Shown here: piece after piece, positions 37,130-46,301 of the stretch
Layout of the letters: the number at the start of each line of letters is the position of its first letter
Numbering within the stretch: the stretch's first letter is position 1
Source of the DNA: an uncultured Polaribacter sp.
Lineage (GTDB): Bacteria; Bacteroidota; Bacteroidia; Flavobacteriales; Flavobacteriaceae
Length of the DNA stretch: 64,000 nt
NCBI RefSeq assembly: GCF_947500975.1
Contig: NZ_CANMUE010000003.1
Location: forward strand, 301,264 to 365,263
Direction of reading: 5' to 3'
Notes under the pieces: generated by a model
Databases searched by the model: none
What the model saw: the letters and a program-made list of their open reading frames with translations, nothing else
What the model was told of the DNA's origin: nothing
Made by a program: the position numbers and the translations under genes

Positions 37130-38938
37130 ATGGCATTAGTAACATCTAAAGAAATTGCTCAAGTACTTGGTTTACAAAATTTTGGTTTTTTAGGAACTTT
37201 TGTTGGTTGGGTTTTAATAAAGGTTTTACGTATTTCTGCAATTAATAGAATATACAATAAAAATAAAAATAAAAAAGAGTTAACTTTTTTAAATAGCGTT
37301 TTAAACGATTGTAATATTCAGTTTGAAATTCCAGAAGAAGACTTACAAAGAATTCCAAAAGATGGTGCTTTTATTACCATATCTAACCACCCTTTAGGCG
37401 GAATAGATGGTGTTTTATTATTAAAATTATTAATAGAAAAAAGAGCCGATTATAAAATAATTGCCAATTTTTTATTGCATAGAGTAGCTCCGTTAAAACC
37501 TTATATAATGCCAGTAAATCCTTTTGAAAACAGAAAGGATGCAAAATCTAGCGTTGCAGGTATTAAAAGTGCATTATCTCATTTAAGAGAAGGAAAACCT
37601 TTAGGTATTTTTCCTGCGGGTGAGGTATCAACCTATAAAGAAGGAAAACTAAAAGTTGATAAACCTTGGGAAGAAGGAGCCGTTAGGCTTATTAAAAAGG
37701 CGAATGTTCCAATAATACCTATCTATTTTCATGCTAAAAATAGTCGTCTTTTTTATTTTTTATCAAAAATTAGCGACACACTTAGAACCGCAAAATTACC
37801 ATCAGAAGTAATTTCTCAAAAAAGAAAAGTTATAAAAGTTAGAATTGGAAAACCGATCTCTGTAAAAGACCAAAACGAGTTTACAGAAATACCTGCTTTT
37901 TATAAATTTATTAGAAAGAAAACTTATATGTTGGCAAATCCTTTTGAGAAATCGAATAAGATTTTATCAACTCAAAATATAAAAATACCTAAAAAACCAG
38001 CTAAGAAAGTTACAACTCAAAAAAATGTTGATTTATTAATTAAAGAAGTAGATGCTTTAAGAGAAAAAGATGGACGTCTTTTAGAAAGTAAAAATTATGA
38101 AGTGTTTTTTGCCAATGCAAATCAGATACCTAATTTATTACACGAAATTGGTAGGTTAAGAGAAATTACTTTTAGAGGTGTTGGTGAAGGCACAAACAAA
38201 GCTATTGATTTAGATAAATATGATACATATTATTATCATATGTTTTTATGGGACAGAAAAGAAAATTGTTTAGCTGGAGCCTATAGAATGGGACTAGGAA
38301 AAGAGATTTTTAAAAAATATGGCATCCATGGTTTTTACGTTCATACCTTGTTTAGGATTGAGCCAGAATTACATAAAATGATGGAGCACACTATAGAAAT
38401 GGGACGTGCTTTTATCATTAAAGAATATCAACAAAAACCAATGCCTTTATTTTTGTTATGGAAAGGAATTGTACATGTTACTTTGCGTTATCCTGAGCAT
38501 AAATATTTAATGGGAGGCGTATCTATAAGTAATCAATTTTCTGAGTTTTCAAAATCGTTGATGATTGAGTTTATGAAATCTCATTATTATGACCCATATA
38601 TTGCGCAATATATTCAACCAAAAAAAGAATACAAGGTAAAGTTAAAAGACGGTGATAAAGATTTTGTGTTTGATGCTACAAAAGCAGATATGCAAAAATT
38701 TGATAAAATTATTGATGAAATAGAACCCGGTGCTTTAAGAATGCCTGTTTTGATAAAAAAATACGTAAAACAAAATGCACGTTTAGTGGCTTTTAATGTA
38801 GATCCAAAATTTAATAATGCAGTTGATGGGTTAATGTATATTAAAGTTGCAGATATACCAGAAAGTACCGTAAAACCTGTTATGGAAGAATTTCAAGCAG
38901 AGTTAGAATTGAAAGCTGCTGAGTTGAATAAGAAATAA
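37130..38938 (+). CDS. lysophospholipid acyltransferase/N-acyltransferase fusion (PlsC + OlsB-like)
   Basis: This 602-residue protein joins two acyltransferases. The N-terminal PlsC-type domain has ISNHPLGGIDGVLL (the NHxxxxD motif) and IFPAGEVSTY. The C-terminal GNAT-type domain resembles OlsB/hemolysin-like N-acyltransferases, with RLREITFRGVGEG and MGRAFIIKEYQQ. Together such domains make ornithine- or glycine-type aminolipids by N- then O-acylation, as in bifunctional OlsF. The fusion is common in Bacteroidota; the amino acid used is unknown. It sits on the inner membrane. Confidence 0.9.
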   Translation: MALVTSKEIAQVLGLQNFGFLGTFVGWVLIKVLRISAINRIYNKNKNKKELTFLNSVLNDCNIQFEIPEEDLQRIPKDGAFITISNHPLGGIDGVLLLKLLIEKRADYKIIANFLLHRVAPLKPYIMPVNPFENRKDAKSSVAGIKSALSHLREGKPLGIFPAGEVSTYKEGKLKVDKPWEEGAVRLIKKANVPIIPIYFHAKNSRLFYFLSKISDTLRTAKLPSEVISQKRKVIKVRIGKPISVKDQNEFTEIPAFYKFIRKKTYMLANPFEKSNKILSTQNIKIPKKPAKKVTTQKNVDLLIKEVDALREKDGRLLESKNYEVFFANANQIPNLLHEIGRLREITFRGVGEGTNKAIDLDKYDTYYYHMFLWDRKENCLAGAYRMGLGKEIFKKYGIHGFYVHTLFRIEPELHKMMEHTIEMGRAFIIKEYQQKPMPLFLLWKGIVHVTLRYPEHKYLMGGVSISNQFSEFSKSLMIEFMKSHYYDPYIAQYIQPKKEYKVKLKDGDKDFVFDATKADMQKFDKIIDEIEPGALRMPVLIKKYVKQNARLVAFNVDPKFNNAVDGLMYIKVADIPESTVKPVMEEFQAELELKAAELNKK

Positions 38939-39006
38939 TGATACTGCCAAAACTTCCGTTTTTAAATTTGGTACACTTTTCGCTTTAAATAGTGTAAACA
39001 CAATAC

Positions 39007-39354
39007 ATGAAAACATTTTTAAAAATCTTACTAACGGCTTTAGCAGTAATTGTTTTAGCTAATATTTTAACTGGGGTTGAAGTTTCTGGTTACACCTCAG
39101 CAATTATAGTTGCTATTGTTATTGCTGCCTTAAATATGATTGTAAGACCTTTATTAATCTTCTTTACATTACCCGCAACAATAGTAACTTTTGGCTTATT
39201 TATTTTTGTAATTAATGCAGTTATTATCTTATTAGCAGATAAATTGGTAGATGGTTTTGCCGTTTCCGGCTTTTGGATAGCATTATTGTTTAGCGTCCTT
39301 TTATCAATTTTTAGATCGATATTATTCTCACTTTTAAAAGATGAAAAGAAATAA
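39007..39354 (+). CDS. phage holin family IV-type membrane protein
   Basis: This 115-residue protein has four hydrophobic helices nearly end to end and matches the small 4-TM family (PF04020) named after mycobacterial phage holins, with ALNMIVRPLLIFFTLPATI as the conserved core. Most bacterial members are chromosomal and not part of prophages; no phage genes are near. The function is unknown. It follows the acyltransferase gene by 68 bp and may share its transcript. Confidence 0.88.
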   Translation: MKTFLKILLTALAVIVLANILTGVEVSGYTSAIIVAIVIAALNMIVRPLLIFFTLPATIVTFGLFIFVINAVIILLADKLVDGFAVSGFWIALLFSVLLSIFRSILFSLLKDEKK

Positions 39355-40317
39355 TTATTGATGAAAAGCAGCGCGCTTTAAACGATCATTAATAGAGTTT
39401 CCTAAACCATTTTCAGGCAATTTTTCTACAATAATTATGTCTAAATTTAAATGATCTAATTCATGTAAAGCATCATATAATTTTGATGCAGCTTCTTGTA
39501 AATTAGATATTTTTGATAAGATGATTTCTGTTGAAATACCTTCGTTTTTATAAGAAGTATTAAAAGCTAAAACGCCTATTTTTTTATGTTGATGCTTACT
39601 AATTTCATCAAGAATATTAGTTGTTAAAACCGTAAATGTTTGTGGCGAATAATGTTTTGCTAACATTCCTGGAGCATCTGGGTTTTCTTCTTTTTTGTTT
39701 TTTACAAGTACTTTACCTACCACTGCTTCTATATCTTCTACAGCTAAAGCACCTAGTCTATAAATAATAGGCTCTTCATTTTCAAAGCCAATAATTGTAG
39801 ATTCTATTCCGTTTTTACAAGAACCACCATCTAAAACCATTTTAATATCATTCTTAAAATAACGCTCTACATGTTCTGGTTTTGTTGGGCTAATATTATT
39901 AAACGGATTTGCACTTGGTGCAGCTAAAGGAAATGGTAATTTACTCAATAATTCTAATGTTACTGCATGATTAGGAACTCTAACAGCAACTGTATCTTTT
40001 CCGCCAGTTATAATATCAGGAATACTTTTATCCTTTTTTAAAACCAAAGTCATTGAGCCTGGCCAAAATTTATCAGCTAAAATTTGTGCTTTTTTGGGTA
40101 CTTCGGAAACAATGTTTTTTAAAATGTCTACAGAAGAAATATGTACAATTAAAGGATTAAAAAAAGGTCTTTTTTTGGTTTCAAAAATACTTTTAATCGC
40201 TTTTTCGCTAAAGATATTACCCGCTAAACCATAAACGGTTTCAGTAGGTATTGCAACCAATTCTTCATTGGTTAAAAGTGCAATTGCTTTTTGTATGTCT
40301 TTAGAAATGATACTCAT
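39355..40317 (-). CDS. L-threonylcarbamoyladenylate synthase (Sua5/YrdC)
   Basis: This 320-residue enzyme makes the threonylcarbamoyl-AMP used to modify A37 of tRNAs reading ANN codons. The YrdC domain has VAIPTETVYGLAGNIF and KRPFFNPLIVHI, FPLAAPSANPFNNISPT and the later VLDGGSCKNGIESTI. A C-terminal Sua5 domain (about 220-320, containing PGMLAKHYSPQT) is present, so this is the long Sua5 form rather than short TsaC. It is convergent with the holin-like gene and abuts its stop. Confidence 0.94.
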   Translation of the reverse strand: MSIISKDIQKAIALLTNEELVAIPTETVYGLAGNIFSEKAIKSIFETKKRPFFNPLIVHISSVDILKNIVSEVPKKAQILADKFWPGSMTLVLKKDKSIPDIITGGKDTVAVRVPNHAVTLELLSKLPFPLAAPSANPFNNISPTKPEHVERYFKNDIKMVLDGGSCKNGIESTIIGFENEEPIIYRLGALAVEDIEAVVGKVLVKNKKEENPDAPGMLAKHYSPQTFTVLTTNILDEISKHQHKKIGVLAFNTSYKNEGISTEIILSKISNLQEAASKLYDALHELDHLNLDIIIVEKLPENGLGNSINDRLKRAAFHQ

Positions 40318-40348
40318 AAGTTTTGAGCTGTAAAATTACAATTATTTA

Positions 40349-40726
40349 TCAACTAGCAGAAGGAGAAAATAACAAATCTGTAGGTGTGTCTACATCATAT
40401 AAATATTGATATCCTTTGGTTTCTTTTTTACAAAAAGGTTCTAAGAGTCTTAACATTTCTATAAAACCATCTAGAGTTAAAATACAAAAAAATGTTTCTT
40501 TGTCTTTTGTTATAATTCCTTCATCAGATTTAAATAAACCAAAAATTAAATTACAGTTTTCTGTATCAATAAAATCTACTTGCGATAAATCTAATTTTTG
40601 TTTCTTTTCAACAACGGTTTCTTTTAACAAGTCTCTAAATTTTATAGATTCTGCTTTATTAAAATTATACATTCTTACAATATTTTGTTCATGCCCATTT
40701 ATGTCTTCAAGATAATCTATTTCCAT
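40349..40726 (-). CDS. hypothetical protein
   Basis: This protein is of about 125 residues with the start at 40726 (MEIDYLEDINGHEQN). A longer reading from 40771 would run through the palindromic repeat at 40744-40810 and looks unlikely. No domain is recognised; the composition is acidic with no signal peptide or membrane helix. It lies 31 bp upstream of the Sua5 gene on the same strand, so the two are probably cotranscribed. Confidence 0.7.
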   Translation of the reverse strand: MEIDYLEDINGHEQNIVRMYNFNKAESIKFRDLLKETVVEKKQKLDLSQVDFIDTENCNLIFGLFKSDEGIITKDKETFFCILTLDGFIEMLRLLEPFCKKETKGYQYLYDVDTPTDLLFSPSAS

Positions 40727-40743
40727 TTTTTTTATGATTAAAG

Positions 40744-40810
40744 AGATTGCTTCGTAAACCTGCAATAACAAACGTGCTGTTATTATGAGGAGGTTAGGAA
40801 GAATTAATCT
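40744..40810. repeat. REP-like imperfect palindrome, copy 3
   Basis: The left arm AGATTGCTTCGT...CCT..AATAAC and right arm GTTATTATGAGGAGG...AATCT form an imperfect 67-bp hairpin around AAACGTGCT. It resembles, in reverse orientation, the AGATTGCTTCG.../...GAGGAACGAAGCAATCT element at 706-782. It separates the hypothetical gene from the metallopeptidase-like lipoprotein gene. Confidence 0.6.
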
Positions 40811-40825
40811 ATTTGTTTTTAGTTG

Positions 40826-41641
40826 TTAATTTAATAAGATATCGCTTTTCAAATTTTTACGTATCTGATTTCTGTAAGCTACTAATTCAGGAAAATTATA
40901 AAAGAATAAAACCTTTTTGTGCTTAATTTTATTATGTGTTGGCTTATTATTTAACACAAAAAATGTCCAAGCTTCTGCAATATCTTCTTCTGGGCTTTCA
41001 GCTGCATAATCTGTTAAAAAGCAATTTTTATTGTCTAAATAAAAATCATATAATTGCTCTAATTTTTTATTCTCATCTTCTATAGTATCTATTTTATCCC
41101 ACTTATTTAAAAGCTTGGTTTTCCAAAATTTTTGTACAAATTTTCCTAAATAACTGTCCTTTTTGGCATAGCCTTCTGAAGTTAAATATCCTTTTTTATC
41201 ATCTTGATATTCATCTTTTGTAATTGTAACTTGTTCCGGATTTAAGGTTAGTAAATGACCAAATTCATGAATAATTGTGTGCGTATAATCTAAAATATAT
41301 TTTTGGTTGTTATTTTTAAAATTAAAATCAGTGGTATCTAGTGCTATTTCCCAAGTAGTATTGTTTGTGTTTAAGGGTGTTATTGCACCTAGTTCTTCTT
41401 GAGTTCCATCAGAAAACAATTGTAATTTAGAAATATATTTTGTTAACAGTTTTTCTGGTAATTTCTCATTTAGATAATTCCAATACTTTTTAGCAATGCT
41501 GTCTTTAGAATTTTTTTTAGCGATTAATTTTCCTTCTAAAATTCCCCAAGCGTTATCACTGCTTACGGTTGTAGTTTGACCGCAAGAACTATGGAAAAAA
41601 ATTATAAAAATTAATACAAAAGGATAAAAGTGATTTTTCAT
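40826..41641 (-). CDS. putative zinc metallopeptidase lipoprotein
   Basis: This 271-residue protein has a lipoprotein signal (FFHSSC, lipidated C20) and a zinc motif IIHEFGHLL with H125, E126 and H129. A likely third ligand is in ESPEEDIAEAWTFFV around residue 215. The rest is charged and does not match a family I can name. It starts nine bases after the polA stop and may be cotranscribed with it, though a functional link with a DNA polymerase is unlikely. Substrate and role are unknown. Confidence 0.78.
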   Translation of the reverse strand: MKNHFYPFVLIFIIFFHSSCGQTTTVSSDNAWGILEGKLIAKKNSKDSIAKKYWNYLNEKLPEKLLTKYISKLQLFSDGTQEELGAITPLNTNNTTWEIALDTTDFNFKNNNQKYILDYTHTIIHEFGHLLTLNPEQVTITKDEYQDDKKGYLTSEGYAKKDSYLGKFVQKFWKTKLLNKWDKIDTIEDENKKLEQLYDFYLDNKNCFLTDYAAESPEEDIAEAWTFFVLNNKPTHNKIKHKKVLFFYNFPELVAYRNQIRKNLKSDILLN

Positions 41642-41650
41642 TTGTAAAAT

Positions 41651-44500
41651 TTAATGCGCCTCTAACCAATTAGAACCAATATCCATTTCTACATCTAAAG
41701 GAACATTCATTTTAAAAGCGTTTTCCATTTCGTGTTTTATAATTGGTTTAATGATTTCTAATTCGTCTTTATGTGTATCAAAAACCAATTCATCATGCAC
41801 TTGCAATAGCATTTTAGATTTAAATTTTTCTTTTTCAAAACGATTATGAATATTAATCATTGCTAATTTAATAATATCTGCTGCAGAGCCTTGTATTGGT
41901 GCATTTACGGCGTTTCTTTCTGCTCCAGATCTAACCATTGCATTTCTAGAATTGATATCTTTTAAATACCTACGCCTGTTTAAAACGGTTTCTACATATC
42001 CGTGTTCACGTGCAAAATCTACTTGAGCAGACATGTATGCCTTTAATTTAGGATAGGTTTCATAATACGTATCAATCAATTCTTTGGCTTCGCTTCTAGA
42101 TAAGTTGGTTTGGTTGCTTAAACCAAAAGCAGAGACTCCATAAACAATACCAAAATTCACGGTTTTAGCATTGTTTCTTTGTTCACGAGTAACTTCATCC
42201 AAAGGAACATTAAACACTTTTGCAGCTGTAGAAGCATGAATATCTTCACCATTTTTAAAGGCGTTTATCATGTTTTCTTCTTCACTTAAAGCAGCAATAA
42301 TTCGCAATTCTATTTGGCTATAATCTGCTGCTAACAAAACATAATCTTTGTTTTTTGGGATAAATGATTTACGAACCTCACGACCTCTTTCTGTTCTTAT
42401 TGGAATGTTTTGTAAATTCGGGTTGTTAGAACTCAACCTTCCAGTTGCAGCAACAGCTTGCATATATTCTGTATGAATTCTTCCTGTTTTAGGGTTAATT
42501 TCATTTGGCAAAGCATCTACATAAGTACTTTGTAATTTTTTATATTGACGATATTCTTGAATATCTCTAATAATTTGATGGTCTTTTGCTAAATATGATA
42601 AGATATCTTCACCTGTTTTATATTGCCCAGTTTTTGTTTTTTTAGGTTTATCAACCAATTTCATATTTTCGAACAATACAATACCTAATTGTTTTGGTGA
42701 AGCAATATTAAATTCTTCTCCAGCTTGGTCGTAAATATTTTTTTCAAGCCTATTAATATCATCAGTTAAAGCAGTAGAGAGTTCTTTTAAGAAAGTTGTG
42801 TTTACATTTATACCTTCAATTTCCATGGCTGTTAGTACAGACACCAAAGGCAATTCAACTTTATTAAACAATTTAGTAACATTTCCAGCCTCTAATTCTT
42901 TGGTAAAATGTTCTTTTAATTGAAGGGTAATGTCTGCATCTTCCACCGCATACTCTGTTTGATCTGCAATTGGAACAACTCTCATAGAAAGCTGATTTTT
43001 TCCTTTTTTACCAATTAATTCTGTAATAGAAACTGGTTGATAATTCAAATACGTTTCTGCCAAAGTATCCATTCCATGACGCATATCAGGATTTATCAAA
43101 TAATGTGCAATCATGGTATCAAATAACTTTCCTTTTACAGGCATGTTGTAATTTGATAAAACCTTGATGTCGTATTTTAAATTATGACCAATTTTTTCAA
43201 TTCCTTCAGATTCAAAAAACGGACGAAACTCTTCTAAAATAGTTGCCGTTTCTTCTTGATCTGCCGGAAAAGAAACATAATAACCTTTACCAACTTCATA
43301 AGAAAATGCAATACCTATTAATTCAACTTCCAAAGCCTTTAAACCTGTAGTTTCAGTATCAAAGCAAACAGAGGTTTGTTGCAATAACTTTTCAATTAAT
43401 ATTTTTCTTGATAATGGTGTATTTATATGTTGATAAAAATGATTGGTGTTTTCAATAGATTTAAAACCAGATGCTATTGCTTCTTCAGAAACGCTACCTG
43501 TACCTGGAGCCGCAAATAAATCAAACTGATCTCCAACATTTGAAGCTGCTTTTTTTGCAACTGCTTTTGATTTTTCTTCAGTTTTATTTTCTGATGAATT
43601 TGTTGCTGGTGCATTTTCTACAGCAAAAGTTCGTAAGAAATTGGTTAATAAATTTCTAAATTCTAATTCGTTAAAAAGCTCAGTTACTTTATCTGTATCA
43701 GGTTTATCTAAAGTAAAATCATCAGCATCAAAAGTTACAGGAACATCTAACATTATGGTTGCTAATTTTTTAGAAAGCAAACCTAAATCTTTGGCAGCTT
43801 CTACTTTTTCCTTCATTTTTCCTTTTAGCTCATGCGTGTTTGCTAATAAGTTTTCCATAGACCCGTAAGCTGCTAAAAATTTCTTAGCAGTTTTTTCTCC
43901 AACGCCGGGCAAGCCAGGAATATTATCAGCAGAATCTCCCATCATTCCTAAAAAATCGATAACTTGTTCTGGAGTTTCTACACCAAATTTTTCTTGTACT
44001 TCAGGCACTCCCCAAATATCATAACCACCACCAAAACGTGGTTTGTACATATAAATGTTTTCAGAAACTAGTTGTGCAAAATCTTTATCAGGTGTTACCA
44101 TAAAAGTTTTAAATCCTTCTTTTTCTGCTTGTTTTGCAAGTGTTCCTATTACGTCATCGGCTTCAAAACCTTCTTTTACCATAATTGGAATATGCATGGC
44201 TTTTAAGATTTCTTGAATATAAGGAACAGCTATTTTTATGGCTTCAGGAGTTTCATCTCTGTTGGCTTTATAGGCTTCAAACATTTCTACTCTATCTACA
44301 CTGCCACCTTTGTCAAAACAAACGGCTAAATGATCTGGTCTTTCACGTTTTATAACATCTAATAAAGAGTTCATAAAGCCCATAATTGCAGAGGTGTCTA
44401 AACCTTTACTGTTAATTCTTGGGTTTTTAATAAAAGCATAATATCCTCTAAAAATTAATGCAAAAGCATCAACTAAAAAAACTCTTTTTTGATCTGACAT
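41651..44500 (-). CDS. polA: DNA polymerase I
   Basis: This 949-residue enzyme fills gaps and removes RNA primers in replication and repair. It has a 5'-3' exonuclease domain (about 1-290), an intact 3'-5' proofreading domain whose first motif is CFDTETTGL, and the polymerase domain with motif A AADYSQIELRI, motif B RNNAKTVNFGIVYG and motif C QVHDELVFD. All three catalytic stations look complete. It is followed closely on the same strand by a metallopeptidase lipoprotein. Confidence 0.98.
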   Translation of the reverse strand: MSDQKRVFLVDAFALIFRGYYAFIKNPRINSKGLDTSAIMGFMNSLLDVIKRERPDHLAVCFDKGGSVDRVEMFEAYKANRDETPEAIKIAVPYIQEILKAMHIPIMVKEGFEADDVIGTLAKQAEKEGFKTFMVTPDKDFAQLVSENIYMYKPRFGGGYDIWGVPEVQEKFGVETPEQVIDFLGMMGDSADNIPGLPGVGEKTAKKFLAAYGSMENLLANTHELKGKMKEKVEAAKDLGLLSKKLATIMLDVPVTFDADDFTLDKPDTDKVTELFNELEFRNLLTNFLRTFAVENAPATNSSENKTEEKSKAVAKKAASNVGDQFDLFAAPGTGSVSEEAIASGFKSIENTNHFYQHINTPLSRKILIEKLLQQTSVCFDTETTGLKALEVELIGIAFSYEVGKGYYVSFPADQEETATILEEFRPFFESEGIEKIGHNLKYDIKVLSNYNMPVKGKLFDTMIAHYLINPDMRHGMDTLAETYLNYQPVSITELIGKKGKNQLSMRVVPIADQTEYAVEDADITLQLKEHFTKELEAGNVTKLFNKVELPLVSVLTAMEIEGINVNTTFLKELSTALTDDINRLEKNIYDQAGEEFNIASPKQLGIVLFENMKLVDKPKKTKTGQYKTGEDILSYLAKDHQIIRDIQEYRQYKKLQSTYVDALPNEINPKTGRIHTEYMQAVAATGRLSSNNPNLQNIPIRTERGREVRKSFIPKNKDYVLLAADYSQIELRIIAALSEEENMINAFKNGEDIHASTAAKVFNVPLDEVTREQRNNAKTVNFGIVYGVSAFGLSNQTNLSRSEAKELIDTYYETYPKLKAYMSAQVDFAREHGYVETVLNRRRYLKDINSRNAMVRSGAERNAVNAPIQGSAADIIKLAMINIHNRFEKEKFKSKMLLQVHDELVFDTHKDELEIIKPIIKHEMENAFKMNVPLDVEMDIGSNWLEAH

Positions 44501-44607
44501 TTTAATGATTTATTTGTTTAAATAATTTCTAATTTTTGATAAAAATAGAAGGTAGAAAGGTACAAAACTTTAACAGGATGTTAAAATTCAAACGATATTT
44601 AAAGTGT

Positions 44608-44615
44608 TATCTTTG
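44608..44615 (+). promoter_or_regulatory. -7 promoter box of metallophosphoesterase gene
   Basis: TATCTTTG fits TAnnTTTG and lies 22 bp before the ATG at 44638. No clear -33 box. Confidence 0.45.
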
Positions 44616-44637
44616 GTAACATTTTTATAATTTATTT

Positions 44638-45861
44638 ATGCCACGTTGGTTTTTTCCTTTACTAATTTTAACAGCCATAATTTTAGCTGTAGAAATTTAT
44701 ACTTTTCAAGCATTTAAAACTGTTTCTAAAAGTAAATTAGTTAGATTTTTATTTTTAATAATAAGTGTTGCTATCTATATACACTTTTTATATGTTGCAT
44801 TAACGTACGATAGAAGCAATGGTCAAACACCACAATTTCAAATGGCAGTAGGCTTATTGCTTACCGTTTTAATTCCAAAATTAATTATCATTTTGGTATT
44901 GTTTGGTGAGGATATTTACAGATGGATTTTAAAAGGAGTTTCTGCAGTTTCTAATGGAGAAACCAGAAATTTACCAAGCAGAAGAAAATTTATTTCGCAA
45001 TTAGCTTTAGGATTAGCAGCCATACCTTTTGGTGGCTTTATTTACGGAATAATACAAGGTAAATACAATTATAAAGTATTAAAATACGAATTGAGTTTTG
45101 ATGATTTGCCAGAAGCTTTTGATGGTTTTACAATCACTCAAATTTCAGATATCCATTCTGGTAGTTTTACCAATAAAAATAAAATTCAATATGGTGTTGA
45201 TTTAATTAATGAACAAAAGTCTGATTTGTTATTGTTTACGGGAGATATTGTAAATAACAAAGCAGATGAAATGGATAATTGGATTGATATGTTTGCGCAG
45301 TTAAAAGCCAAAGAAGGTAAATACTCTGTACTTGGAAATCATGATTATGGAGATTACATGAAATGGAAAAGCCCTGAAGAAAAAGCCAAAAATTTTGAAG
45401 ATGTAAAAGATATTCATACCAAAATTGGTTTCGATTTATTGTTAGATGAACACAGGTATTTAGAAAAAGACGGGCAAAAAATTGCACTTTTAGGTGTAGA
45501 AAATTGGGGAAAAGGTTTTAATCAAGCGGGTGATTTAGAAAAAGCATCATCAAATATTAAAAAAGAAGATTTTAAAATATTAATGAGCCATGATCCAAGT
45601 CATTGGGAAAACAAAGTAAAAAATAACGATTTTAATTATCATTTAACTTTAAGTGGTCATACACATGGGTTACAAATGGGTATTGAAATACCAGGTTGGT
45701 TTAAATGGAGCCCATCTAAATACGTATATAAACAATGGGCTGGCTTGTATCAAGAGTTTGGTAGATATGTAAATGTAAATAGGGGCTTTGGTTATCATGC
45801 TTTTCCTGGTAGAGTTGGTATTTGGCCAGAAATTACTGTAATTACTTTGAAAAAAGCTTGA
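44638..45861 (+). CDS. membrane metallophosphoesterase
   Basis: This 407-residue protein has about four N-terminal membrane helices (1-150) followed by a calcineurin-type metallophosphoesterase domain with all dimetal motifs: QISDIHSGSF, LFTGDIVNN, LGNHDYGDY, LMSHDPSHW and SGHTHGLQMG. The architecture matches YkuE/YaeI-type membrane phosphoesterases, some of which act on UDP-diacylglucosamine or phosphodiesters; the substrate here is not known. It is divergent from polA. Confidence 0.93.
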   Translation: MPRWFFPLLILTAIILAVEIYTFQAFKTVSKSKLVRFLFLIISVAIYIHFLYVALTYDRSNGQTPQFQMAVGLLLTVLIPKLIIILVLFGEDIYRWILKGVSAVSNGETRNLPSRRKFISQLALGLAAIPFGGFIYGIIQGKYNYKVLKYELSFDDLPEAFDGFTITQISDIHSGSFTNKNKIQYGVDLINEQKSDLLLFTGDIVNNKADEMDNWIDMFAQLKAKEGKYSVLGNHDYGDYMKWKSPEEKAKNFEDVKDIHTKIGFDLLLDEHRYLEKDGQKIALLGVENWGKGFNQAGDLEKASSNIKKEDFKILMSHDPSHWENKVKNNDFNYHLTLSGHTHGLQMGIEIPGWFKWSPSKYVYKQWAGLYQEFGRYVNVNRGFGYHAFPGRVGIWPEITVITLKKA

Positions 45862-45955
45862 TAATCAGCATATTTAATTGGTTTTTATTATCTTTGTAAA
45901 GTTATTTTTTCCTTAAATATTAGGTTTTTACTTCCCCCCAAAAAAATATTATATT

Positions 45956-46249
45956 ATGACAAAATTTGGAGAATTAATAGGTGTAGATAAACCAGTTTTA
46001 ATTGATTTTTATACAAGTTGGAACGAAGTAGATAATAGTGTTCATATTATGAGAGATGTTGCTGCTGCTCTAGGTGATAAAGCAAAAGTGATTAAAATAG
46101 ATATTGAGAAGAATGAGAATTTAGTGGATGCTCTTCGTATTAAAATGAATCCTACTTTTATGATTTTTAAAAATGGTGAAATGAAATGGAGAGAAACGGG
46201 TTTTAAAGACGCAACAACTTTAATAAGCTTGCTTAAAAAATACTTTTAA
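45956..46249 (+). CDS. thioredoxin-fold protein lacking the CxxC motif
   Basis: This 97-residue single-domain protein has the thioredoxin fold, with PVLIDFYTSWNEVDNS in place of the usual FxAxWCGPC, and the cis-proline region MNPTFMIFKNGE followed by a C-terminal helix. It contains no cysteine at all, so it cannot act as a dithiol reductase; binding or chaperone roles are possible. Similar cysteine-less forms recur in flavobacteria from recall. A TATCTTTG box at 45889-45896 is a possible -7 element. The leader has an unusual CCCCCC-AAAAAAA run. Confidence 0.85.
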   Translation: MTKFGELIGVDKPVLIDFYTSWNEVDNSVHIMRDVAAALGDKAKVIKIDIEKNENLVDALRIKMNPTFMIFKNGEMKWRETGFKDATTLISLLKKYF

Positions 46250-46264
46250 GAATTTATAAATAAA

Positions 46265-46296
46265 GAAAAAAAAGACTGTCTTTTCAGACAGCCTCT
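46265..46296 (-). terminator. Rho-independent terminator after DUF2723 gene
   Basis: Read on the minus strand: GGCTGTCT GAAA AGACAGTC followed by a T-run of about nine. It lies six bases beyond the stop codon of 46302-49436, and its other face may also end the thioredoxin-like gene. Confidence 0.88.
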
Positions 46297-46301
46297 TTTA
46301 T

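Noticed and set aside
39007..39354. Phage holin family protein as evidence for a prophage
   Set aside because: No phage structural, lysis or replication genes are nearby, and this 4-TM family is mostly chromosomal in Bacteroidota.
45934..45946. CCCCCC followed by seven A in the leader of the thioredoxin-like gene, as a possible phase-variable tract
   Set aside because: Only six C and outside the coding frame; effect on expression cannot be judged.
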